From positions 25,229,320 through 25,293,319 of the forward strand of contig NC_040016.1 in NCBI RefSeq assembly GCF_000972845.2: 64,000 bases of DNA. The letters are read 5' to 3'. This document shows, in pieces, positions 19,480 through 31,889 of the stretch. Position 1 is the first letter of the stretch. Each line of letters starts with the position of its first letter. The translations under genes and the position numbers were made by a program. The stretch is from Larimichthys crocea. Its lineage: Eukaryota > Chordata > Actinopteri > Sciaenidae. The notes beneath the pieces were generated by a model. The model had not been told where the DNA came from and made no database searches. It was given only the letters and a program-made list of their open reading frames with translations.

Positions 19480-21250
19480 AACTGAAGTTATGACTGTCTG
19501 TGTGGAATAAATAAAATCCCATCTGAACACTGAAGACTCTTCATACAGGAATTAGTGGTGTCATTGCAAACAAAAGGTATTAAATAGATTTCACGTAGCC
19601 AGTTCACTACTTTTTTCCCCCATGTCATTCTGCTTTATTGCACATAACTTTCACAAGTATGAAAGCTGGTATCAGTATAGCAGCTCAGTCAGGTCAAGTC
19701 TCAGCAGTGACTACAATAAGCTCAGAGGGGAAAAGTCACCATCAAACAAGCTGAACTTCACACAGTCTTCAAGTGAGATATAACAATGTTTAAGGTCGTA
19801 ATGCTTCCATTTATTTGGCTGGCAGCAAGTTTGGTAACATATAAAAGCCAGAAAAGTGGGAGAAGGTGAGGACCTTTGTGTGTCAGATGAATCACACTCA
19901 ACGATTATTTCCAGTGCAACCAAATAGTCAGGCCCTGGATGACCATATTTATGCATTATATTCATCAGGATGGGGGGGCAATTATTTCAGCACTTAGCCC
20001 ACCTACCGAGTTCACCTTTGTCATGTTTTACAGACATTTGTCACAATACGTGCACAGGATTATCTGGGACTGTTTTCAGCAGTGGATAATTATGTATTTG
20101 ATGCTCCAGTCAATATTTCACCCACTCAATACAGCCAAAGATCCCATCCAGTCGTGATTTAAGAGAAAAACAATGAGCAAGGAGAAGTTTTCTCTCATCA
20201 GCAGATGAATGAGCAATGCAATAGTTGTATAATCTAGTATGAAGTGACATTTAAAGTCTCTAGTAAGGCGTCAGACAAGTTTTGTTGCCTGCATTTCTCT
20301 CTTACCCCGCTTTGTTTCTCTTTGCACAATATCTGGACTACAGTAGACCCTCTACATAGATAAATGCAGTCATTTCTATCCCTGAATGCTCAGCCGAATA
20401 ATTCTCTCTCTCTGTCTCTCTCTCAGTCCTTTATGTTGAGCAGGGGCTGTTAACTGTGAGAATAAATGACATCTCAGGTCTCGTTGCCATCTCTCAGGGC
20501 GAGGAAACGAGCAGCAGTCGGCTCTGAATGAAACTAGACAAATGGATCAGTCCTTCAATTTATCTATTGATTCGTTCCTGCTGTAGCTGTTGAGGAAAAG
20601 ATGGCGCGTGACGTTAGTCCTAAAATTATGAGTTGTTGTTGGAGAAAATAGTCAACCAACACATTGAGGTGTGTGTGTGTGAGAGAGAGAGTGACAAAGA
20701 CAGAAAATTTCACTTCCAAGAGCTGATATGGAGACATTTAGGTGTGGACAGAAATGAAGGGAAGAAACTGGAACAACCAAAGAAAAGATGTAGAATGAGA
20801 AAGGATTTGACAGACAGACAAAACGAGACACGCAGACAGAGGTGGAGAGACAAGGTGAATAGAGGAGACAAGCTGTCACAGACGTTCACATCCAAGACAA
20901 CCACTTGGCCTTTCCATAAAAGACACACAGACAGTGTTAAGGTGAAGGTACAGATAAAGGTCAGACCAAGGTCCTCTTCTTCTTCTGGAGCCGCTACCTT
21001 TGAAGCTACAGGGTGAGAGGCAGTTTGTCGTGTACCACCGACCACCAGAGGTTATACATATTAAAGGTGAGGTATGTAAGATATTTTATTTTGCTGATGG
21101 GTAAACATGTTGTAACATGACTCAAAAATGAGCAATTTGCCATTTATAGGTTACTTATAGGCAGCCAGATAATTCAGCATGGGTTGTAGCCAAGCAGCAC
21201 CCTCCATGGCTGGGAAATGAAGCCAATGCAGAGGTGCTAAAAACTGTAAA
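19480..21250. other. Non-coding stretch, nothing recognised
   Basis: Open frames at 20633-21016 are low-complexity, from GAGA and CAGACA runs, and resemble no family. A CT-rich run lies at 20405-20425. GGTGAGGTATGTAAGAT near 21067 looks like the start of a dispersed repeat. Confidence 0.4.
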
Positions 21251-21259
21251 GATATTTTG

Positions 21260-23204
21260 TTGGCCTTATTGATTAGAAAACATGGCGCCGGTGTGTATAC
21301 CTGGCCGCCTGCTGCTCCTACAGTGTCTTGTGTTTTTAGTGTTCTTAACTCTTGGCACTACACAGATCAGGTCTCTGCTGGTGTATGATCGCCAATTTCT
21401 TTTAGATCTTCGACATAACGTCAGGACGTTGGGTGTGTTTGAGCATGGTGGACAGAAAACTGTGCCCCGGCTTCTGGCGAGGATCCCGACTCACCTGAAC
21501 CGGGCCTTGGCTCTACCCCCTCGGCGGAAGCATCCCCGACGCCGGCTGGTGAAGCTTAAAGCCTGGTTGGCAGGATCTTCGAACATTTCCCGGACAGGAC
21601 TTGGATTGATTCATCCTTTCGTGTGCCCCGGCATTTCCTGGATCCCATCGATGCCTGCCTTGTACCTGTCACCGGATCGTTTGCAGGGCTCTGGCCTCGC
21701 CGCTCCTGCCCTCCTCAGCTTTCCCAGCGTGGGGTGAACCTCCGGCTCCTGAAGACGCTGCCATGGTCTTGCAGATCCACCGAAAAGCAGCCCTTGGCGC
21801 CCGCCAGGATCGGCCTGGTGAACGCCAGATCTCTGGCAAACAAAACGTTTATCTTGAGGGATTTTTTCAATTCTCGCGGCCTGGAGGAGGAACGGCGACT
21901 GTTTGTAAAAATGATTTTAAATGTAAGCAGTCTCATCCTCCTCTTTCAGTTTTGAGGCAAACTTATTTGAGGTGGCTCGACCCCGATCCAGTACTGTGTG
22001 CCGTCATCTACCAACCCCCCCCAAATACAACAAGGACTCTTTAAATGAGTTCTCTAAACTGCTGGCTGAACTTATGCCCAAGTATGATCGTGTCCTCCTT
22101 GTTGGGGATTTTAACGTTCATGTGTGTTGTCCTGACAAGCCGTTGGTGAAGGACTTTTTAAGCCTCACTGACGTCTGGTCCCACACACGAACATGGATAC
22201 ACATTAGACCTTGTCCTCTCCCATGGTTTGTCTGTGTCCAGCCTGGAAATCTGTGACAATGTGTTTTCTGATCACTTGCCTGTGGTGTTTGAAGCTGCCT
22301 TTTTTTAACTGCGCTGCAGTTAAATCTGCCGCTCCTGCTCAGAGCCGTCGGATTTTTAACCCTGTCACTGCCGGTCAGTTCTCGTCTGCTTTTAACCAGC
22401 TGTGTTCCCTCTGGCTTAACATCTGCAAACACAGAGGAGCTCAGTTCTTGGTTTTACTCCTCCTACCGAACCATACTGGACTCTGTGGCTCCATTTAGAA
22501 ACGGTGCACCCCAAAGTTAAACCTGAGCCCTGGCTTAATGTAAGAACTCGTGCAGCTAGACAGGAGTGCCGCAAAGCTGAACGCAGCTGGAACAAAGACA
22601 AGCTGCAGGTTTCCTACCTAATCCTAAAAAACTGTTGGCACTGCTACCAGAGCACTGTTAAAGAGGCCAAAAGAGAAGACCTGTCCAACCTTATCGACTC
22701 TAATCGTCACAACCCGCGTGTGTTATTTAAAACTATTGAGGCTGTTCTTAATCCCCCCCAGCCTGGGTGCATAGAGGCATCCCCCGAAATGTGCAATAGC
22801 TTCCTGCACTTTTTTATTGACAGGGTTACTACTGCAAGGGCTCTCATGTCTACTCCTGCATCCTCATGGAGGTACCAAGGGCTAAACCGAAGTTCAGAGG
22901 GGTTCGAGCCTTTTCCGCTGCCGGTCCTAAATTATGGAATGACCTCCCTCTACACATTAGACAAGCCCCTTCACTGTCCATTTTTAAAACGCGTCTTAAG
23001 ACCCATTTTTATTCCTTGGCTTTTAACCCAGCATGAGACTCTGTTTCTGTTTTTGCTTTATTATTATTTTAATATTGTTTATTATTGTTTTTATATTGTT
23101 CTTATGTTTTATGTCTTATATTTCATGCTCTATTTCATGTACAGCACTATGCGTCAGCCGCGGCTGTCTTTAAAGGGCTTTATAAATAAAGTTGAGTTGA
23201 GTTG
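21260..23204 (+). mobile_element. LINE with endonuclease but no reverse transcriptase
   Basis: Starts near MAPVCIPGRLLLLQC (21282). Endonuclease motifs follow in different frames: LVNARSL (about 21805), VLLVGDFNVHV (about 22100) and SDHLPVVFE (about 22270). The linker KPEPWLNVRTRAARQECRKAE leads to NSFLHFFIDRV (22800). The next recognisable piece is the extreme C-terminus, FSAAGPKLWNDLPLHIRQ (about 22920-22980), so the whole polymerase domain is deleted. A second deletion lies inside the endonuclease near 21885. The tail reads AATAAAG plus (TTGAG)n. It is a jockey-superfamily type (L2, CR1 or Rex1-like) and cannot move by itself. Confidence 0.85.
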
Positions 23205-23351
23205 AGAGACAGCTGCAGAGTGACAAGAATGTGGGGAATGACATGCAGCAAAGAGCCACAGGTTGGATTCAGACCCTGGGCCACCACAGCAAGGATTAAG
23301 CCTTCGTACATGGGGGTGGATGCTCTACTGACTGAGCTAACCAACACCAGA
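23205..23351 (-). mobile_element. tRNA-derived SINE
   Basis: Read on the minus strand, TAGCTCAGTCAGTAGAGCA (23339-23321) is an A box and GGTCTGAATCC (23275-23265) a B box, spaced as in a tRNA-like promoter. CATGTCATTCCCC, usual in fish SINE bodies, follows. It abuts the LINE tail. Confidence 0.75.
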
Positions 23352-23359
23352 ATTGAGAT

Positions 23360-24750
23360 AATTACAATGGAAATACATATATGTCCATTCCTAATACCGC
23401 CATTGGTTGCAGACTGACCGGTTGCCCTTAGCTTGTTTGCTCTTTAACAAAACATTATCTGAATGGATATGCTAGACCACCAGCTAACACGAACCATGAC
23501 TCTGAGTCATATTTTAAGATAAATGGTGCTGAATTCATCTATTTATATTTAAGATCAATAACATAACGATACAAAGCAAAAAGGTGTATAACTTAACCCA
23601 TGACGTTTCAGTCCTATACTGGCCAAGTGCGATACAAGACAACGGCCAACGAGCTAACTGTCTGGTTTTCAAGGTGTTGGCTGATGGGATGAATATCATG
23701 GAGCCAGTGGTCCCAATAAAACACATGACATTGTTTTCTGCCTACTGCAGTCAGCATCCTGTTGATCGTAGGTATGAGTGAGCATCATCCTGGGCATCAA
23801 CCAGAAGTGACACAAGACCGAACATCGGAAAATAAATCACACTATGCAGAACGGTGTTCACGTGATTATTTAAAATGTAGGCTAATTAAGTGAAAACATT
23901 TGTGTTACATGGGGTAGAGTAACATGTCACACACCATATAATGTGTTATCAATGTAAACAAAGTAGTGGACTAGACCACAGAGAAGAATCTGTACTACTC
24001 TCATGCTGTTGCTCCCGATGGCATCATTGTGTTTTTCTTGCTCTTTGTTTGTATTAAAATCTGATAAAAAGATGATCAGAGCACAGCTGTTCTCTCTTTT
24101 ATATAAATAAATAAATAAATGAATAATAGCTGGGTTTAAAAATACAGCCTGCTATATTATGAACTCAAACACAAAGACATACGTTCATATTAAAAACAAC
24201 TACAAGTACAATAAACTGTAGGAAATTAGGTCAGTGTGTGTGAACAAACTTCTATAGTAATAATTCATGTTCTGACCTAGTTTTAGCTTCTTCTCTCTGC
24301 AAATGTAATACATTCAGATGAATGACAAGAAAATTAGAAAACTGTCTTAAAGACAGATCAGTAATTTGTTTTTCCCACAGAGGAAATCTTTGGATTGTTT
24401 TTTTTTTTGTTTTGTTTTTTTAAATTGGATGAGTAACGCTTCCTCTTCCTTAGCATTATGTTGCCTACAAAATAAAAGGCTAAACTGAAAGCTTTTATTC
24501 TGAAAAGTTCTAAAGATTTAGTTGAATGAAAAAAGTATATTTAGTGAGTCAAAACGAGATGCACCTGATCATGATTAGAATCAGATGTGTACTTTTGAAC
24601 TTGCGCTGCAGTGTAGACGTACATTTTTAAAACATTGACAGAATGTGCAGTTTTCCAGTGAGCTCAGTTGACTCTGGCTGATTCATCTTGTTCTACATCC
24701 TCAACTGTTAAAGTAGCGAGGCTCTCTCTCTTTTAAAAAGGCGTGATGTG
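23360..24750. other. Non-coding stretch, nothing recognised
   Basis: Only short simple repeats (AAAT at about 24105, T runs at about 24398) are seen. Frames at 23535-23781 resemble no family. Confidence 0.4.
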
Positions 24751-24756
24751 ATTATT

Positions 24757-25427
24757 AGTGCAGAGTGCCCACGACATGAGGCAACTCTCCCAAAGCTAGC
24801 AAGCTTTGGGAGTTGTGAAATTTATCACGTCTTTACTACTACTGGTATTAAAGCATTAGCCGCTAATGTTGGCAATTATCATGTCTTTACTACAATGAGC
24901 AAAGTCTTATTTTGAAGGGACTCTTATTTTGAAAATAGCCCCTCCCCCCCTCTCCTCCTTCAGGCAGGCTTGAGGTTGCCAAGCAACCAGGACCAACTGC
25001 CGGCCCTAATCAGCAGAGCAGTTACTGCACCTGTTAGAATGTCAGTTGGAAATGCTGACAGAGAGAGAGAGAAAATGCTGAGACCACCCCTCGAACAGGA
25101 AGGATTTCTGGACAAACTGTATTTCCAATCATTGAACCGAAATCACTGGGAGCATCCTGAGCCCTTCCTGAACGTCTACATAGTTATTTTGTGTTGATAA
25201 AGTGAAGAAATGTGACCTTTAGAGTGATTCAAAAAGCACAACACAAAATAACTATGTAGACAGCAGAGCAGTTAGCACGTTAGCTGTATAGACATGCTAA
25301 TTGCTAACATTAGTGACCAATGCTAAAATGAATGCTGACGTGCTAGCAATTAGCATTAGACACTAAGAATACAATACATTTTAATTGCTAACATGCTAAG
25401 ACCCCCAGCAACAGCCCACTCTGCACT
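24757..25427 (+). mobile_element. Palindrome-ended repeat element, copy A
   Basis: The ends are inverted repeats (AGTGCAGAGTG at 24757-24767 and its inverse at 25417-25427). The core (about 24875-25235) contains the 75-codon open frame 24970-25197 and is repeated in inverse orientation at about 51375-51725, whereas the outer ends of the two copies have the same orientation. A perfect 23-base inverted repeat (25174-25196 and 25239-25261) lies inside. It is probably a non-autonomous DNA transposon. The frame has no family resemblance and is likely non-coding. Confidence 0.65.
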
Positions 25428-25489
25428 GTTCATGTAAGTGTGTGACGAAAGAACCTCAGCAGCCTGCTCGCTCCAAACTTTTAAGATTA

Positions 25490-26008
25490 CAGTTGTCCCT
25501 CGCTAACACGGTTCACCTTTTGCGGACTCGCTGTTTCGCAGATTTTTTTAGTGTAATTTTGTTTTTTTTTTACAGCGTACTGTACAGTATGAACGCGCAT
25601 TGTGTTCTGCGTCCTGATTGGCTAAGGGAGTACTGTACAAAATGCGTTGTATGTTCTGCACCTGGATAAAAACACCTGCACCAAGGCCTTCAGAGGAAAA
25701 AGCTGTTACAGCGGAGCGGCACCAGGACAAAGAGGAACTGTGAAATACGGTTTCATTTACTAATACAGTATTGTACTTATTTTTGTTAAATCCACAAAAG
25801 TTTGAACTTTGAGAGTTTAAATAAGAGAGAAATGTGAGAAAATGTTAATGCCTGTCTGAGAAAAGTGTATAAAAGTGTGTGGTTAGAGGGTTTTACGGCC
25901 TTAAAACATGTATAGTAATTGAAAAAAATAAAGCTGATTACTTCACGGATTTCGTTTATTGCGGGTTATTTTTAGAACGTATCCCCCGCGATAAACGAGG
26001 GACCACTG
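25490..26008 (+). mobile_element. Tigger/pogo-type MITE with TA target duplication
   Basis: The left end CAGTTGTCCCTCGCTAACACG and the right end read inward, CAGTGGTCCCTCGTTTATCG, are the terminal repeats typical of Tigger/pogo elements, and TA lies on both sides (25488-25489, 26009-26010). At 519 bases it has no transposase. The subterminal AACCCGCAATAAACGAAATC is also characteristic. Confidence 0.9.
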
Positions 26009-26010
26009 TA

Positions 26011-29000
26011 CAACGTTAAACCTGGTATTTCCTGTGTTCTGCTGCCTTTCGCTGCAGACTGATGAGAATGATTCTATGAACATGAGTGTGCTCTGAATTG
26101 GATGCCACACAGAGAATAAAGTCTTTTGATTGAGTCAGTAACGTTTCTTTCCTCTGGTGTCTAACTAACAACAAAGATTTTAAGAAAATCAAACATTTTA
26201 TTTGATCCTGCTAAGTTGAACGATCACAGACTCAGTATGCAAACACAGAATGAATGACTGAATCACTTTAACACACTCGAGGGGGATTGTGCAGGTGAGA
26301 AGGCGATCTAGAGGAGGGGGTGTCCGGGTTGGTGCAAGGCTGAACAGAACTAGAGGTGGTGCGAGGATTGAATTCAACTGAAGTATCGTACCACTATGGA
26401 GAGGGAACAAACTGATGGAGTCTGGGTGGAGGAGCTGGTTCTTTATACCGCAGTGGTTGATTGGTTAATGAGGAACAGGTGATGAGGCAATCAGGCAGGT
26501 GAGAGAGAAACTGGAAAATAGATTTTTCTGGTGAGTAACAAACGTTGAAGTGCAGTCACATTTCATGGTGAAACCTTTATTTATACGACACATTAAAGCA
26601 ACATGGCTTTGAAATTGGTACTTTTGCCATTTTGTGCCCCCAGTTTCAGAGTGTACTCGAATATTTGTTCTGATTACTTATTACTGAGTACTTTTGATCA
26701 AAAACTAGTGAGTCGACAACAGCCAAACATCAACAAGGTCCCCAGCAGCAGCTGATATCACTGCCTAGTCCAGCAGCAGTCAGCCCAGCTCGGCGTCTGT
26801 CCTTCAGCCTTTTATTTCACCAAGCTCTCACCAACCACTAAAAGTCAGTCCCACATTTACTCTTGTCCGGCGGCTTCTTGCTCGCTCACTCTCTCCTTTT
26901 CTCTTCTTAGCTTCCTCCGTCAGCGTCCTCTTCACTCTCTTCTCCTCTGCCGTTACGTCCATAGAGGCTGCTGAGCCTGGTTACATTGCCTGCTTGCCCA
27001 GCTCCTGTTCTAGCACGACACCAGCTCCACATACGACATTCATATGGTATTTTCATGGCAAAACGGCATTACCTCCCTCTTTTTACTGTAAATTCTGGCA
27101 ACCACAGTTTATTACTGTCGAAGCAACAGTGGTTTTTGAGAGTCTAATTTGTCTGCTTCATTGTGCACATTTAGACTGAACAAAACATGTTATCCCATAG
27201 AGACATTAAACCAACCAGAGCTTTTAACTAAAGAACTTTTCATTTTAATTAAAGTTTGAGTAATAATTGGGGCAGATTGAAAGATGGATGGCGATTGACA
27301 GAAAATTTCAAACTTAACAAACATCTTAAAGTATCCAAAAAATCTCACAGAATCAGAATAAATCGTGTTAAATGATCTCTTCTGTGAATAATCAGTGAAT
27401 GTATTCGTGCTGTGATGAAACAGAAACACATTAATATTTCAAATGTGGACTGTAAATTATCTCTTCTTTTGAATCAGATAATTGTTGATGGACTATAGAT
27501 GCCTTCATGAATAAGTTAGTGTTTTTTCACAATTATACAGTGATGCAATAGAATTTATAATGTAAATAATGTGGGCCAGATGTAAATACAGCATTGCTAC
27601 AAACCCACAGAAGTTTTTCTGGTTACAGTTCATTTCTCCACATGTTTGAGGGTGTAACATGTCACGTTCAAAAGATTGCTAGATGTTAAAAAGTTGTTCT
27701 CGGATATGTTTTATACTAAAGTTTAAAAGAATATTTAAAGTGCTGCTGTGAAGCCGCAATGAGGTTGCAGCTTTAGATGCCTTCATGCAGAACTGTGGGA
27801 GTTTGAAATCATAAAACTCAGCTCATAATGTGGGTCAAATGTAAACAGCTTCTTGTAAAACAGTGGAGGATATGTCAAGACGGAAAGCTAGTGTGTTTGC
27901 AGGATGGTGAGGTAAGCAAATCTTCTGGATGTATTAAGGCGTATCTCGATGTATTACTTTTCATTTTTAAAGCTAGACTAACATTACACTCTTTGTCAGC
28001 TCCATTCTGCTTCAGGCTCTTACAGTTATATTTATGTTTGCTGTACCAACACAGAACAGCTGGAGATTAAACTCATTATTTACTCCCCCTCATGTCAGGA
28101 AAAAAAAAAAAAACACAGTTAACAACATAACTTCATAAAAACAAGTCAAACAAACAAACAGGAACAGGTTTGTGAGGATTATACATGCAGGGACTCATCA
28201 CAGTATTGGTCGTATCTGTGCATTATTCTTTATAAAGCAACATTTTTCACACAATCGACACAACAACGATGACTGATGGCCTGTCCTCGCTGCGTCTTTT
28301 CTACCTTTATGTTCGTGAGGACCAATTTGAGCTTTAGTCCTTCAAAGGTCTTTTTTTCAGTTGTCACTTCAAAGGTTCGTTTGAAGGTTAAGGTTAAAAT
28401 GTATTAATTAAACTCTACTTCGCCAAAAAGTAGAAAGAGATTATGAAAAAAAAAAAAAAAGCCTGAACTCGAACATGCTGACCTTCCTAAGATGTGACCT
28501 GGCATTCAAACATGGAAGTGTTCAGCTATAATGAGATCGCAGTGAATGAATGTGTGATTCATGAGCTCCGCTGGAGGAGGTGTGGAACAAGTAAGGGGAC
28601 GCTCAGAACTGAAAAATTGCTTTCGCAAAGTTCTGGTTTGCTTTGCAAGCAAAAAAAAAGAAGGAAAAACTGTGGATGATACTTCCGCCCAGCTGAACCT
28701 CAAGCTGGTACGACCCCGACTCTTGGGAAGCAACACAGGTGACAAAGAACAACCAATCCGGCCACAGTAACTTTTATTATAGCCAAAAGTCAAAACCAAG
28801 AATAACAATAAAGACAAATTGTGGAGGCTGGTGGTGTTGCAGCAGGCCGGGCTGCAGTGAGTGAGAGAGCTACCCAGAGCTCTTAAAGGCCTCCAAACAG
28901 GTGCCAGAGATCAGCTGGGAAATGATGAGGAGGAGCCTCTGATCACCTGAAAACTGAGATTAGAAATAACTTTTTAGAGATTAGCCTTGGACATAACACA

Positions 29001-29120
29001 GCACAGCGCAAATAGTTTTCCACGGCACAGTGTGGCACGGTTTAGGTCGACGGTGTGTTGGAGGCGTACTGGTTTGTATGAAACACAGTTAGAACCTGTT
29101 TTCTGCAGCTCTTCATTTAA
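26011..29120. other. Non-coding stretch with unclassified repeat-like pieces
   Basis: 26190-26480 and 28755-28960 have the look of retroelement 3' ends (AATAAAG-type starts, GGAACAGGTG, GAGGCAATCAGGC), but I cannot classify them. 26680-27030 shares strings (AAAACTAGTGAGTC, TAGCACGACACCAGCTC) with 56765-56880 and is an old dispersed repeat. Poly-A runs occur at 28099-28112 and 28446-28460. No gene is seen. Confidence 0.4.
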
Positions 29121-29129
29121 CAGCTGTTA

Positions 29130-29800
29130 CGGCTACCGCAGAGCAGGCTGTGTATGTATATGTGTTCTGTGTCCTATCCCATTGTGTAGGACTGAGGTGA
29201 CTGCCAGTACCTGATTGGCCCAGCACGAGAAAGACGGGGTTACGCCGGAGGCACTGCACAGGGATGTGCAGGGCCGGGAGTGGTGGAGCCTCTTTCCCAT
29301 GCACTGCGAATTGGAGGGCTCCATGGGCCACGTCAAGGCTCTTTAAACCAGAAGTGCTACACCATCGAGGCAGCTTGTGTTCTTTGTGTGCTGTGAGCTC
29401 GCCTCATCTGATTGTACCTGAATCTCGTTTGTAGATTGTGGAGGTTGTCGGGCAGTATTGTTGGGCCTGGGCCAGGATTAGTTTTGTAGACTGCACAAAG
29501 TTGACTTTTGTTAGACACACTAGGTCAGGGGTGCTGTTTCTGTTTTGTTATGGATAAAAATAGTTTAGACAGTGAGGTTTTTGTTTCTCGATTGGTTTAA
29601 CTTGCTCAAGAATAGTATAGGCTCCGCTCAGAGTTCTCTTTTTGTTATATTTGGTTGTCGCTCGCCCTTTGTTCCCTCTCGCCCTTTGTTCCCTCTCGCC
29701 TCACCTCCAATTTGAACTGTTCATTTAATAAAACTCCTTTGGTTATCAACCTTAACATCTGGTTTTTCATACCCTTATATCTGGACTGTGCCATGAAATA
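29130..29800 (+). mobile_element. Possible LTR or retroelement 3' region
   Basis: The stretch is unlike its flanks. It contains GAAAGACGGGGTTACGCCGG, a long T/G-rich part, two tandem copies of CGCCCTTTGTTCCCTCT (about 29663-29696) and an AATAAA signal at about 29728. The composition suggests an LTR with a poly(A) signal, but I did not find matching TG...CA ends. Confidence 0.25.
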
Positions 29801-29819
29801 TTACTTTGTTTTATGTATA

Positions 29820-30090
29820 CAATAAACCACAGTCACATTTCATTGAAAACCTTTATTTATAAGGCATTTAAAGGGTATTTATACAGAATGAAGTATTTTA
29901 TATTTAATTAATTTTACAGTAAAACACTGTAATATAACCTCTATACAGCATGTCAGTTATATGGCAAAAAGTCAATCAGCAGTACTAATACACGTTTACC
30001 GTAATGTTAGGAAAAAGCTATTTATTACGGTAAAATTTTGGCAAATGCAGCTGCCAGATTTTTACTGTAAAAACAACAACTGCATGAGGC
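29820..30090. repeat. Probable MITE of the ACTGTAAAA type
   Basis: Pieces such as TTTTACAGTAAAACACTGTAA, TTACGGTAAAATTTTGGCAA and TTTTTACTGTAAAAAC recur in inverted form, as in common fish MITEs. CACATTTCAT...ACCTTTATTTATA is shared with 26557-26590. The ends are not defined. Confidence 0.4.
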
Positions 30091-30109
30091 TCAAACTCAC
30101 GAGGTCAGG

Positions 30110-30300
30110 CTATGGTCATAGACTGTATAAAACATGCATGTCGTCTCCCTCAGTACAGTTGTCTTGTACCAGGCTGTAAACATGTGAAGTTGGACATTTG
30201 AACATGGGGACTCACTTATGGAGCCAGCCTCAATCAGCCGCTTCATTTTACATCCATGGAGGTTGCCGCTTGGTCTGAACACAGTACGGTCCTATGAAGA
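30110..30300 (-). repeat. Inverse, diverged copy of dispersed repeat A
   Basis: GTACCAGGCTGTAAACATG followed by GAAGTTGGACATTTGAACATGGGG and GGAGCCAGCCTCAA is the reverse complement of parts of the repeat at 31508, 41017 and 60945, with internal losses. Confidence 0.65.
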
Positions 30301-30309
30301 ACTACTGAC

Positions 30310-31480
30310 ATGAGCAGTGGTGTTGGTTTTTCTTTCTAATGACCAGCAGGGGGCATTACAAAAAAGCAAAAAGGAAAAATGACCCTACCTCTCAGTTCAG
30401 CAGTTAGAAAATGTATTACATGAACATGTTTGGAGTATTTAAGTAAATGTGTGTGTTTGTGCTAAATCAGACTCTTAAAGACGGCAAGAGGATGTGACTA
30501 AACGTAACACACACTGTATTGTACATTGTATTTTGTGTGTGTGTGTGTGTGAGCAGGTGATTGATGTCGAGCTGACAGTGCAGTCAGAGGAGCTAAACAC
30601 AATTACTCTCAGCCTTTAAGAACACACACCCTCTCTTCCTCTCACTCTTTTAATCTTCTTTTTAATTCCTACTCATTTATTTGCGTCTCCGTGATTGATT
30701 ACAGTTTTTGCATTCACATTTCATTATTTAAACCTAAATCTCACACACATCATCTCTTATTAAGGATTTAGACATTTTGCATCATGTGCGCTCAGTGTAC
30801 GGGGTTAGCTGCTATCGAATGGCAGCTGTCACGTCAGAGCAGGAAATCCTTAAATATTTAATTTAAGGCACATCTCAGGTCAATGCTCCTGATCTGATTG
30901 GCTGTTGTTGCTGAGTCATTTCATGGTCTCTCATCTGTGAATATCACACTGATGTTTGACATAATGACCCGCTATTCACCGAGCACAAAACTGTTAGATT
31001 GCTGGTTAGAGGCTTTATCTTTTTTTTCTACTGATTCAAATGATTACAGGCTGACAAAGAAGAACACACGTCAGAACTATAACCAGCGTTTGTATGAATC
31101 AGGACATTTTAATGGACGTCTTGATTAAAAGAAAGGAAATGTGTTGAGATTAACCATCTGGGGTCCGAGTAATCGCAGCCCTGGATTGCAAAAGCAAATG
31201 ATCGGGCCATTGAAGGCCCTCAGAGGGTCGAAGGCGTAGCTCACAGTTTGTGGTTCAGGTCCCACTTGGTGTTGTTCAGCGTCCTCCTGGATCTCCATAT
31301 TCTTACATATGTTTTATAATGTTCATGTGTCAGAAATTATAAACTGAGTTTGTTGGTTTGTTCTGTACACTTGAAAGAGGCTCAGAGCAGTCGACGGCGT
31401 TTCTGCATGTTGTTGTTGATGTATGGCTTTAGCTTTGCATAGTAGAGTCTTGACCAAGGGTCAACCTCTGGGACTGTTAA
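30310..31480. other. Non-coding stretch, nothing recognised
   Basis: A (GT)8 run lies at 30535-30551. No coding frame, structural RNA or long repeat was recognised. Confidence 0.4.
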
Positions 31481-31484
31481 AGCC

Positions 31485-31889
31485 AAAGTGGAAGTGCCAA
31501 AAAACTGTAACGTCCACCTGAGGCTGGCTCCAGAAGTGAGTCAGTCTCCATAAGTCCCCATGTCCAAATGTCCAACTTCACAGCAGAAATAAACATGTTT
31601 ACAGCCTGGTACAAAAAACAGTTTTGGTCTCTGTAGCTGATTTCCCCGTTCATGACAACTGTACTGAGGGTGAATTTATATACAACTCACCTGTTCACAT
31701 TATATTAAGGCTTAAAGTTATGCAGGATTAAAAGCATGGACGCTTTGATTGACAGGTGGGTGTGGTTACAGGTGACTTGTTTGAGCAACAAGGCTCCACG
31801 TCTTTGCCCATTTTTGGCTGAGCTTCGAAAACCCATGAGAGACTTCGTGTTCTCTGACTATCCCTGTCCTGGTTTCATAGGTCCAACAC
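31485..31889 (+). repeat. Dispersed repeat A, copy interrupted by a hAT element
   Basis: From AACGTCCACCTGAGGCTGG (31508) through CATGTTTACAGCCTGGTAC to CACCTGTTCACATTATAT, this is almost identical to 41017-41233 and 60945-61165. It extends further than the second copy (GACAGGTGGGTG...), and the hAT at 31890-32476 has inserted at its far side. The family has no coding potential. Superfamily is unknown. Confidence 0.8.

Noticed and set aside
20633..21045. Overlapping frames of 127 and 111 codons on opposite strands
   Set aside because: Both derive from GAGA/CAGACA-rich sequence and neither shows a domain.
24970..25197. 75-residue protein conserved between two loci
   Set aside because: The identity between 24970-25197 and 51646-51419 is explained by a shared repeat core, and the non-coding flanks are equally similar.
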